Source of the DNA: Paraburkholderia hospita
GTDB taxonomy: Bacteria; Pseudomonadota; Gammaproteobacteria; Burkholderiales; Burkholderiaceae
Assembly (NCBI RefSeq): GCF_002902965.1
Contig: NZ_CP026106.1
Span: 1,860,001-1,924,000, forward strand
Reading direction: 5' to 3'
DNA: 64,000 nt
The notes under the pieces were generated by a model. That model saw only the letters and a program-made list of their open reading frames with translations. It was not told the origin of the DNA and made no database searches. Position 1 is the stretch's first letter; each line of letters opens with the position of its first letter. This document shows positions 7,281-15,752 of this stretch, one piece after another. A program made the translations under genes and the position numbers.

Positions 7281-10200
7281 TCAGTCGTTCACAGGAAGGT
7301 ACGACGACCGGACGGGCGACGGCGGGAACATGCTCAGGCCCGTCTGCTTCGTAAATGCATATCGCACGTAGACGGCCGCGACGAACTCGCGGTACTGATA
7401 GGCGTTGCCGAACGACGCCGCCGCGCCCACGGCAAGTTGCGGCGCGAGCTGGTATTCGCCAACCGCATCGATCGAGTACGACACACCCGTCTTGCTTTGG
7501 CCTGGATAGACGGCGTCCGGATCGACAACCGTCGAACCCGCTGCCGCGTTCGCAACCCGGGCGGCGTTGGCTGCCGCGCTCTGATAGGTGCTGTTCGTCG
7601 GGAAGTAGTCGGACGCATCCTGACGATAGTGCTGCACGCCGATCGACGCTTTCAGATCATAGGTGAATGGACCGTTGCGGCCGGTGTACTCGATCGGCAG
7701 ATTCAGAATCGCATATTGCTGCGGGCTGAAATACCCGCCCTGGCCGAACGTGAAGTACGAGAGGTTCTTGTCATAGTGCATCAGCGTCGCATTGACGCCG
7801 ACCGTCAGCGTCTGGTCCGCGTCTTTCACGAGCCGCGTATAGACGCCGCCACCGCCTTTCACGGCATTGTTCGACGCGACGTTACGGCCCGCCAGATAGT
7901 CCCATGACGCATTCGCGTAAAGGCCATTCGTGCCATCGTCCCAGCCGACGTCGCCACGCAACCCGTTCGACGTCACGCCACCCCATTCGAGGTCCATCGC
8001 CGTATCGTGCGCGCCCGCGTAGGACACGAGACTGTCGGTGACCGCGCGGCGCGCGCCCGTCAATTTATACGACACCTTGTCGGCGATGTTGCCGCGATAC
8101 TGCAGTCCACCCACGATGTTCTGCTCGCGGAAACCCCACGGGGTCGCCCCGATATCCGCCTTCAGTCCGCGCCACTCATAGCCGACATCCGCGCCGACGC
8201 CACTCGCCGTCTGCGAACCGGGCAGCACCGTGCTGGTGCCGAAAGCCTGAGACGAACCGAAACGCGACAGCGTGTTCACGCTGTTGCTCGGCGTGCCCGC
8301 ATCGAGGCTGACGGGCGTGACCTCGATGGTCACGTGGCCGTCGCCCGCGCGGATGCGGCCTTGCAGCGGCGCTTCGATATCGGTCAGATTCGACAGGCCG
8401 TTTTCGCCGTCGCGATTGCGGAACTGGATGCCGCCACTCACCGTGCTGGTCTGCTCGCGGTTGATCTGCGCGAGTTCTTCCTCGACGGTCAGCGGCTGCG
8501 GCTGCGCCGGCTTCGGATATTGCCGGTTCTGCTCGTCCTGCATCTGCGTGTTGCGTGTTGGATAAGGCGCGGGCGGTTGCGGAACGTACGGCACGAGTCC
8601 GTAGCCCTGGTTCGTGTAGCCCTGCTGCGCATACGCCTGCTGCGGAGGTTGCGGCTGGTAAGGCTGCTGATACGCCTGCTGCTGCGGGTACGGCTGTTGC
8701 GCGTATGTGCGCTGCTGCGGATACGGCTGTTGTGGATAAGGTTGCTGCGGATAAGCCTGCTGCTGCGGATAAGGTTGCGCGTAACCCTGTTGCGGTGCGC
8801 CGCCCGGCGGATAGCCGCCCTGCTGCTGCGCATACGCCGCATTGTTGTTCGTCGTACGCGCGTTCTTCGTCGTCCGTTTCTTCGACGCCGGCTGCGCGTT
8901 CATTCCCTGTGTCGCCTGCGCCTGCGCGGCGGCCTGCGACTGAGGCGACATCGGCCACGGTGTGCTGATGTCAGCCGGTTGCGCGTACACCGGTTGCTGA
9001 TATTGCTGCGGATAAGGCTGCTGGTACGTTTGCGCCGGCGGCGCATACGTGCCCTGCTGTGCATAGCCTTGCGCCGGATACGCCTGGCCCGGCGCAAGCC
9101 CGCCGCCCGATTGCGACGAACCGTATTGATCGGGGCCGTAGCCGTCTTCGTCCGGCGTTCCGTTGCCCGTCACTGCGGCTTGCGGCGCGAGCGTTTCCAG
9201 CGAGTTGATCTGCGAGGCCGGCTGCGGCTGCGGCGCGACGTACGGCGCATAAGGCGCGCTGACCGGCTGCGTCGGCGGAATATAGACAGGCATGGCTGGC
9301 ATCGGAGGCGGTTGGGTCGTGAGACCGGTATTCTGCGTGGGGAACGGCACACTGTTCGACGCATCCGCCGACGCCGGGTTCGCAAAAGGATTCGTGCCAG
9401 GCAACGGAATCGGCCCTCTCGGGCGCAACGGCACATCCCAGCCGCTCGGCACGGACTGACCATTGGCGCCCGCCGCCGTCGCGCCAGGACGCGCAAGCGG
9501 CGCGTTCTGCGCAATGAGCGAGCGCTGGAAATACTGCGCGGCCAGACTGTTCTTGCCCTGCGCACGGTACATGCGCCCCATCGCGGCGAGCGCATCCGGA
9601 TTGTTCGGCGCGATGCGCAACGCCTGCTTCAACGTCGATTCGGCGAAGTCGAACTTGCGGATCTGCGTCGCCGCGCCCGCCGCGTTGAGCAGCAGGCCCA
9701 TGTCGGTCGGATTCTGCGCGAGCGCGAGGCGATACGTCGCGAGCGCATTCGCGTTGTCGTTATTCGCGGTGTACAGACGCGCGAGCGCCGCGAGAATATC
9801 GGGATCGTTCGGCCGCGCGGCAAGCCACGGCGACAGCACGTCGAACGCGCTCGCCAGGTCGTTCGCCTGACGCAGCGCATCCGTGCGCCGCACGACGATC
9901 GCCACGTTGATCTTCTCGAAGTCGCTGCGTTGCTGGCCCGTCAACTGCATCGATGCGAGCCGCCGCATCACCTCGCCCAGTTCGATGTCCTGGCCCGCGT
10001 TCAGCAGAATGCCCGCGTCGGTGAGCAGCAGCCCCGGATCGTTCGGCGCACGCGCGACGGCGCTGCGCACCATCATCAGCGCGCGCGGCGTGTCGCCCGT
10101 GTTCACATAGGCCGACGCGATCGCGCCGATCAGCTCGGCATTCGTGCCCGCAACGGGTTCCGCATTCTGCAGCAATCCGCGCGCCTGCGCGACGCGCCCG

Positions 10201-11990
10201 CTCTTCGCGAGCGCCACCGCTTCGTCGCACTGCTGATGAACCCACAGCCGATGCTGCAGCACCGCCATCGCATCGGTGCGTTTGTTGAGCGGGATGTGTT
10301 CGAGTTGCGACAGACCGTAGCGCCAGTCCTGCATGTCCGCCGCGAGCAGCGCGCTCGCATAGAACGCGTCGGGCATGTCCGGATGCAGCGCGATCAGGCC
10401 ATCCATGATGCTTTTCGCATTGGCATACGCGCCCTGCTTCGCGTAGATGCGCGCGAGGTCGAGCCGCAGCCACGGATCGTCGGGATTGCTCAGCAGCGCG
10501 TCTTCAAACAGGCTGCGCGCATTGCCCAGATCGCCGCGCGCTTCGGCGGCACGCGCCTGCGCCGCTTGCGCTTCGCCGCGCAGACGGTCCGCGCCGCCCA
10601 CTTTCTTGCGCTGCTCGTCCGTCAGCTGGTTCGCGAAGCTGAGCGCTTCGTCGCCGCGTCCCTGCGCGGCGAGCGCGCCGACGAGGCCACGTATCGCATC
10701 GGGATTGTCAGCCTGGCGGCGCAACGCCATCCGGAACGCCGCTTCCGCGCCGCGCGGGTCGCCGCTTTGCATCAGCAGATCGCCGAGCGCGGTTTGCGCC
10801 GTGACGTCGCCGGGACTCACGGCAATCGCTTTCTCGAACGACGCCTTCGCTTGCGCGAGATTGCCGTTGCTCTGCTCGCCGAGACCTTCGCTCGTGTACA
10901 TCCAGTAGGTCGCGCTATTGAGCGCCTCGCGCCAGCGCGCCGCACCGCCCGCCTGCGATGCGCGCAGCAGATAATCGCGCGCCTGTGCAAACTGCTCTTG
11001 CTTGAGGAGCGCGACGCCCATGCCGCCGAGCGCGTCGCCGTCGTTCGGCGCACTGGCGAGCACCGACGTGAATCGCACCTTCGCCGTCACGAGATCGCCG
11101 CGATCCAGCGCTGCGAAGCCTTCAGCGATCGTGCGGCCGCGCGAGTCGGCGCCCGCGTTCTGTTGCGCGCGCTCGCTTGCGCGCCGGTCTTGTTCCGCAA
11201 TCGAGTCGGCGCGTGCCTTGACGGCGGCATCATCGGGGACGACAGACAGATACGCCTGAAAGAGCGGCGCATCGGATGCGCGCACGCCAAGCCACAACAG
11301 CGCCTGGCGCCAGGCCGCCTTCGCCTGCGCGCCGACCACGGAATCCTTCGACAACTGCGCAAGCTGCTCGATGCCCTCGCGCCGATTCGCTTCGCGATAC
11401 GTCAGATGCTGCGCATAGGCGAGCGCGAAGCGCGGATCGTCGGGATGCTCGCGCGCCAGCTGCTCCAGCCCGCGACGTGCCTCTTCCCAACCTTGCGGCG
11501 ACGAACCGAGCGTCTGGTAGTACTCCAGCGCGAGCTGCGGATTGGTCGGCTTCGAGCCGAGCGCCTGCCGGTAAGCCTGCGCCGCCGACGCCTGCTGCCC
11601 GGCCTGCGCGAGACGCCGCGCGTCGTTGACGGCCTGATCGGTCGGGCTCGACTGACCGAGACGCCGTGCGAGTTCGTCGATGTTCGGATAGTTCGGCGCG
11701 GCCTGGCGCAAGCGCGCGAGATACTGCTGCGCACCCGCGCCGTCCTTGCGGTCGGCCATCACGATGCCCATGCCGTACAGCGCGTCGGGCTGCTTCGGAT
11801 CGATGCGCAACACCTTCAGCCATGCCTGCTCGGCGAGATCGCCGCGCTTGTGGGACTGCCAGTACTTGCCCTGATCGATCAGGACGCTCATCGGGTCGTT
11901 CGGCTGCGCCTGCGCGAATGCCGACGCCGCCGCGCCCGCGCCGAGCGTGAGTGCGACGCCGATCACGAGCGCGCGTTGGCGGATTGGCAT
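7281..11990 (-). CDS. bcsC: Cellulose synthase outer-membrane export subunit BcsC, with a long Pro/Gln/Tyr-rich linker
   Basis: About 1569 residues. Signal peptide (residues 1-26, ending AFAQ), then a long superhelix of TPR repeats (roughly residues 30-830) that spans the periplasm and binds peptidoglycan/synthase partners in this family, then a ~330-residue low-complexity linker rich in P, Q, Y and A (bases ~8500-9500), then the C-terminal 16-strand export barrel (BCSC_C, from about residue 1170, ending with SYLPVND). The start chosen is the ATG at 11990, which has a GGGAGA ribosome site 4 bases upstream; a TTG at 12002 lies inside that site's context and is less likely. It overlaps the end of bcsZ by 28 bases. 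The linker between TPR and barrel is much longer than in enterobacterial BcsC (about 1150 residues in total). Confidence 0.93.
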   Translation of the reverse strand: MPIRQRALVIGVALTLGAGAAASAFAQAQPNDPMSVLIDQGKYWQSHKRGDLAEQAWLKVLRIDPKQPDALYGMGIVMADRKDGAGAQQYLARLRQAAPNYPNIDELARRLGQSSPTDQAVNDARRLAQAGQQASAAQAYRQALGSKPTNPQLALEYYQTLGSSPQGWEEARRGLEQLAREHPDDPRFALAYAQHLTYREANRREGIEQLAQLSKDSVVGAQAKAAWRQALLWLGVRASDAPLFQAYLSVVPDDAAVKARADSIAEQDRRASERAQQNAGADSRGRTIAEGFAALDRGDLVTAKVRFTSVLASAPNDGDALGGMGVALLKQEQFAQARDYLLRASQAGGAARWREALNSATYWMYTSEGLGEQSNGNLAQAKASFEKAIAVSPGDVTAQTALGDLLMQSGDPRGAEAAFRMALRRQADNPDAIRGLVGALAAQGRGDEALSFANQLTDEQRKKVGGADRLRGEAQAAQARAAEARGDLGNARSLFEDALLSNPDDPWLRLDLARIYAKQGAYANAKSIMDGLIALHPDMPDAFYASALLAADMQDWRYGLSQLEHIPLNKRTDAMAVLQHRLWVHQQCDEAVALAKSGRVAQARGLLQNAEPVAGTNAELIGAIASAYVNTGDTPRALMMVRSAVARAPNDPGLLLTDAGILLNAGQDIELGEVMRRLASMQLTGQQRSDFEKINVAIVVRRTDALRQANDLASAFDVLSPWLAARPNDPDILAALARLYTANNDNANALATYRLALAQNPTDMGLLLNAAGAATQIRKFDFAESTLKQALRIAPNNPDALAAMGRMYRAQGKNSLAAQYFQRSLIAQNAPLARPGATAAGANGQSVPSGWDVPLRPRGPIPLPGTNPFANPASADASNSVPFPTQNTGLTTQPPPMPAMPVYIPPTQPVSAPYAPYVAPQPQPASQINSLETLAPQAAVTGNGTPDEDGYGPDQYGSSQSGGGLAPGQAYPAQGYAQQGTYAPPAQTYQQPYPQQYQQPVYAQPADISTPWPMSPQSQAAAQAQATQGMNAQPASKKRTTKNARTTNNNAAYAQQQGGYPPGGAPQQGYAQPYPQQQAYPQQPYPQQPYPQQRTYAQQPYPQQQAYQQPYQPQPPQQAYAQQGYTNQGYGLVPYVPQPPAPYPTRNTQMQDEQNRQYPKPAQPQPLTVEEELAQINREQTSTVSGGIQFRNRDGENGLSNLTDIEAPLQGRIRAGDGHVTIEVTPVSLDAGTPSNSVNTLSRFGSSQAFGTSTVLPGSQTASGVGADVGYEWRGLKADIGATPWGFREQNIVGGLQYRGNIADKVSYKLTGARRAVTDSLVSYAGAHDTAMDLEWGGVTSNGLRGDVGWDDGTNGLYANASWDYLAGRNVASNNAVKGGGGVYTRLVKDADQTLTVGVNATLMHYDKNLSYFTFGQGGYFSPQQYAILNLPIEYTGRNGPFTYDLKASIGVQHYRQDASDYFPTNSTYQSAAANAARVANAAAGSTVVDPDAVYPGQSKTGVSYSIDAVGEYQLAPQLAVGAAASFGNAYQYREFVAAVYVRYAFTKQTGLSMFPPSPVRSSYLPVND
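8640..8790 (-). repeat. bcsC: Codon-level tandem repeats in the BcsC linker (Q-P-Y-P-Q-Q units)
   Basis: Short degenerate tandem units of about 15-18 bases (tgctgcggata on the + strand) encode repeated PYPQQ/AYPQQ blocks. The array sits in the middle of the low-complexity linker and is likely to vary in length between strains through slippage. Confidence 0.75.
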
Positions 11991-13183
11991 GAGTTCTCCC
12001 AACGCGGCACGAGACGGCCGTTTTCATCGAAGCGGTAGCGGCCGTCTGCGGACCCTGTACCGAAGAGCATCAACACCTCGTCGTAATAGACAGGCTGGTT
12101 TTGAGTGGCCTGGCCTGCGCCTGGCGCGGGCGCGGGTGTCGGTGTGGCGAGCGAGGCCAGATGCGTTTGCGCGAGCCCCGCCGCGCGCGTGTCGCCGAGC
12201 GCGCGGAAATACGGCAGCAGCGCGCCCCAGAAACCGATCGGGCCTTCGCCGCTCGCGTTGCCCGTGGTCGTCGCGACCTTCTCGGGCGGCACGCCCGTTT
12301 GCGCGATCCGGTCGCGCATGCCGTGCAATGCGGCGAGCCACGGCTTCGCGAGTGGATCGGCGGGCGCAGTCAGGCCTGCCCACAGATAGACGCGAATCGC
12401 GTCGTAGCTGCCCACGTCGCCCTTTTGCGGATCGACGATGAATTGGCCATCGCGCTGCCCGTCACGATAAGCGGCCCAGTCCGGCGCGAAGCCCAGCGGC
12501 GCAGTCGTCTTGACGAGCTTGAACGCATTGTCCGCGACGCGCGCCCACGGCCCGTTCGGCGACTGCGCGGCGAGCGCGCGCAGTAGCGGCAACGGCAGAT
12601 AGCTCGGATTCAGGCGCGTCGTGCCGCCGTTGCGGAAGCCTTGCGGACCGGGCAGCAGCATCGGACCGAGGCCGCGCAGATCGGCGACTTCCTGCTTCTC
12701 GATTTGCGTGACGAGCGCATACGCGAGCTTCGTGTACGCCGGCTCATGCCACAGACGGCCCGCCTCGAACAGATCGTAGGCAATCCACAGGTCCGAGTCC
12801 GCCGCCGAGTTCGGGTCGAGCACGCCATACGCGCCATCCGGCTTCTTGCCCCACTGCCACGAAGGCAGCTTCACGTCGTCGCCGTCGAAACGTCCCGCCG
12901 ACAGATTCGCGCGCGTCCAGCGCAACACGCGCTCGAAGGTCGCGCGGTCGTTCGCGACGAGCGCGAAGAACATGCCGTAGGACTGGCCTTCCGACGTGGT
13001 CTGCTGCGTGGGCGTCGAGAAATCGACAACGCGTCCGTCCTGCTGCACGAAGCGCGACACGAACGCGCGATATGCGGACCAGTCGTCGCACGTCGCGGCT
13101 TGCACGTGGCCCGTCATGCCAACCATGACAACCGCGCACGCGAGCGCGGCGTGCCATGGGCGTGAGAGAAACGACGCCTGCAT
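11963..13183 (-). CDS. bcsZ: Periplasmic endoglucanase BcsZ (glycoside hydrolase family 8)
   Basis: Endo-beta-1,4-glucanase of 406 residues that trims nascent cellulose in the periplasm. Signal peptide residues 1-30 (ending VQA). GH8 features: the TSEGQSYGMFFALVAND segment near residue 65 with the acidic catalytic Glu, DSDLWIAYDLFEAGRLW near residue 130, and DVGSYDAIRVYLWAGL near residue 235 containing the second acidic residue. Starts one base after bcsB with AAGGA 6 bases before the ATG; overlaps bcsC by 28 bases. The C-terminal ~35 residues include a Pro/Ala-rich stretch (TPAPAPGAGQ). Confidence 0.92.
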   Translation of the reverse strand: MQASFLSRPWHAALACAVVMVGMTGHVQAATCDDWSAYRAFVSRFVQQDGRVVDFSTPTQQTTSEGQSYGMFFALVANDRATFERVLRWTRANLSAGRFDGDDVKLPSWQWGKKPDGAYGVLDPNSAADSDLWIAYDLFEAGRLWHEPAYTKLAYALVTQIEKQEVADLRGLGPMLLPGPQGFRNGGTTRLNPSYLPLPLLRALAAQSPNGPWARVADNAFKLVKTTAPLGFAPDWAAYRDGQRDGQFIVDPQKGDVGSYDAIRVYLWAGLTAPADPLAKPWLAALHGMRDRIAQTGVPPEKVATTTGNASGEGPIGFWGALLPYFRALGDTRAAGLAQTHLASLATPTPAPAPGAGQATQNQPVYYDEVLMLFGTGSADGRYRFDENGRLVPRWENSCQSANARS

Positions 13184-13184
13184 G

Positions 13185-15749
13185 TCAATCCTTCAGCCGG
13201 CGCGCAGCGACCGCGCGCAACAGCCGGTAGAACACAGCCGCGATGATCAGCGCCGCGATCAGCCCGGCGAGCAGCAACAGCAGCGGATGCACGGACAACG
13301 CCCAACGCATGTACTCGACGGGCGACAGGTGGCCGACGTAATACACGTCGCCGTTCGACACCACTTCGAGCGTTCTGCCGCGCACCACGGTCAAACCGCC
13401 CTGGATCGACTGGACGAGATCGGCGTCGAGCATCGCGTTGGTCAGATCAGTGTCCGACTGCCCGGGCGCCGAGATCAGCGCGACTACGCTACGGCCTTTT
13501 TCGAGCGGCGACTGGAAGCCGGTGATGATCGCGTCGCCCGACGAATTCACCAGCGACAAGTCCGCGCGCCCCGCCGTACGCACGCCGCCGCGATCGCCGT
13601 GCCACCAGTTGGCGATGCGGAACGACACGTTCGAGAACTGCATGCGGCGCGAGTCGTCGGCGGCGGAGAACGGCATGTCCTTTTCCCATGTCGTCAGCAA
13701 CGGCTGCTGGCCGGGCGCGCCGATCAGGAGCAGGTCCTTGTCGGCGAGACGCTCCACGTCGGCAGCCGTCGCGACGGTCACGGCTGTGACGGGATACGCC
13801 GTCGACGCGCCCATGCGTCCCATCACCGTCAGATACAGGCTGTAGTCGCTCGGGTTCGCGTTCACGGGCAGGATCACGGCCGTCTGCGACAGGTCGGCGA
13901 GCTTCGTGAACGGCCAGCCGCTGTTTGCGAACGCGGCCAGATCGGGCAGCGCCATGTAGTGCGGGAACGATGACAGATCGATGGTCGAATCGGGATCGAT
14001 CTCGCCGCGCACGTTGTCGAGCACCTGCCCCTGGCATTCGCCCGTCTTCGGCATGTCGTAATAGAAGTGGAAGCGCAACTGCGCCTGCGACGCGAGCAGA
14101 TGCGGCGGAATGTAGATCTCTTTCGACGCGGGCGCCGTGTGGTCGGGCAGCATCCGGTTCAGATAGCGGCCGAGATCGAGCATCGACGACGACTGCGCGG
14201 GAATCCGCAGCGCCTGCACGAAGTTGTTGTTGACGCTGATGTTGAGCGTCGAACGGTCCGGCGCGGGGCGCACGGTGAATCGGTAGCGCAGGTCGATGGG
14301 TACGCCCTTGGTGCGCCACGTGAACAGATCGGGCGCGACGCGCAGATCCACGCGCACGACGTCGCCGTTATAGCCTCGCACGGACAGATCCTTCGGCACG
14401 GCCAGTTCGCCGAAGCGCACCGGGCGATCGGTCGGCAGCCAGCCTGGCGCGTCATACGGCTGACGCGCGCGCGGGGCGTCGACGTGCGTGATGGTCTGCA
14501 CGGTACCCGACAGTGCCGCCTCGCCGAGCGACAGCGCGTTCGCCGCAATCTTCAGCTCGCGCGCGTCGCGGCCCAGCACGAGCAGCAGCTTGCCGTGCGC
14601 GGGCGCTTCGCGATCCACGACCGCGAGCATTGGCCCGTTGATGGCGGGCAGCGTGACGCCCGCAGGCCGTTCGTCGTTGGTCGCGAACACGACGGCATTG
14701 CCCGACAGCGGCGCATTGTCGAGTTGCGCGGGAAACAGCGCGCCCCGATAGCCGGCCAGCGAGCCGAACCACGACGCGACCGCGCCCGCCGCTTCGAGCG
14801 CTTGCGGCGAAGGCTTGGCGGCGAACACGAACGGCAGTTCGAGGCGGCGGATGTCGCGCCGGTCGAAGAACGGCAGCGGCAGCGCGCCGAGATCAGGCTT
14901 GGCTGTAAGCGACGCGAACGTCAGATCGAGCGTGCTCGCGTTGCTAACGGTCGCCCATAGCGCGCTGCTCGCCGGGTCTTCACAGCCCTGCGTGTAATGG
15001 CCGATCAGCTGGACGTTCAGGTGATTGAACTCGGTGATCAGGCGCGGCTCGAGCGGAATATCGCGCGCGAGCAGCGTGCCCGCCTGCTCGCGCGGCAACG
15101 GCAGCGTCGCCGCGACTTCGCCGTTCACGAGCACTTTCAGGTGCGACAGGTTCGACAGCAGCGACGGCGAGTAGCTATAGATCAGATGCAGGTTCGAGCC
15201 CGTCACGACTTCATCGGCGCGCACCGAGAACGGCACGCCGTTCTGGCCGTCGACGCCGCGCAGTTGCAGCGGATCGAGCGCGCCCAGCTGCGCGAACGTG
15301 AAGGTCTGACGGCGTCCGCCCGACACGGCTGTGCCGTTGTCGGCCGTGGTCGGCATCGTGTCGCGGCCGCCGCGCACGACGGCAAAGGGTTGCGGCGCCG
15401 GCTCGGCGAACGCGGGCTGCTGCCCCGCGCGCGGATCGACGGGCTTCGCGGACGGCAGCGGCGGCAAGCCGTTGTTAGCGGGCGCGGACGGCACGAGCGG
15501 CGTCGTGCCGGGCGTCGTTCCCGGCTTCGCCGCGAGTTCGGCGCGCGTGGCGGGAATCGCGCCCGGTGAGGTGGAAGGCGCGGCATCGGATGCGGCCTGC
15601 ACGGTCGGCAGCGTCATCGCAAACAGCAACGCGGCCAGCGTCGCGCGCAGCGGCAAGCGCAAGCCGTTGCGCGTCAGCGAACGCACGGTTCGACGCAAAC
15701 CCGCCCGCTTCGTCGCTGAACGAGCGGCGTCGTATCGCAAGATCCCCAT
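13185..15749 (-). CDS. bcsB: Cellulose synthase periplasmic subunit BcsB
   Basis: 854 residues, membrane-anchored periplasmic partner of BcsA that guides the glucan chain. A long positively charged N-terminus precedes the signal segment (LPLRATLAALLFAMTLPTVQA, about residues 32-52), followed by a Pro/Ala-rich stretch, carbohydrate-binding jelly-roll and flavodoxin-like domains (body of the protein), and a C-terminal transmembrane helix (LLLLLAGLIAALIIAAVFY) needed to activate BcsA. Begins 3 bases after the bcsA stop. Family names describe it as a 'cyclic-di-GMP-binding regulatory protein', but the nucleotide is bound by BcsA. Confidence 0.93.
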   Translation of the reverse strand: MGILRYDAARSATKRAGLRRTVRSLTRNGLRLPLRATLAALLFAMTLPTVQAASDAAPSTSPGAIPATRAELAAKPGTTPGTTPLVPSAPANNGLPPLPSAKPVDPRAGQQPAFAEPAPQPFAVVRGGRDTMPTTADNGTAVSGGRRQTFTFAQLGALDPLQLRGVDGQNGVPFSVRADEVVTGSNLHLIYSYSPSLLSNLSHLKVLVNGEVAATLPLPREQAGTLLARDIPLEPRLITEFNHLNVQLIGHYTQGCEDPASSALWATVSNASTLDLTFASLTAKPDLGALPLPFFDRRDIRRLELPFVFAAKPSPQALEAAGAVASWFGSLAGYRGALFPAQLDNAPLSGNAVVFATNDERPAGVTLPAINGPMLAVVDREAPAHGKLLLVLGRDARELKIAANALSLGEAALSGTVQTITHVDAPRARQPYDAPGWLPTDRPVRFGELAVPKDLSVRGYNGDVVRVDLRVAPDLFTWRTKGVPIDLRYRFTVRPAPDRSTLNISVNNNFVQALRIPAQSSSMLDLGRYLNRMLPDHTAPASKEIYIPPHLLASQAQLRFHFYYDMPKTGECQGQVLDNVRGEIDPDSTIDLSSFPHYMALPDLAAFANSGWPFTKLADLSQTAVILPVNANPSDYSLYLTVMGRMGASTAYPVTAVTVATAADVERLADKDLLLIGAPGQQPLLTTWEKDMPFSAADDSRRMQFSNVSFRIANWWHGDRGGVRTAGRADLSLVNSSGDAIITGFQSPLEKGRSVVALISAPGQSDTDLTNAMLDADLVQSIQGGLTVVRGRTLEVVSNGDVYYVGHLSPVEYMRWALSVHPLLLLLAGLIAALIIAAVFYRLLRAVAARRLKD

Positions 15750-15752
15750 ACG

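Noticed and set aside
8007..12038. 1343-codon open frame opposite bcsC
   Set aside because: Extremely Arg-rich translation with no domain; a typical mirror frame of a high-GC gene with strong GC3 bias.
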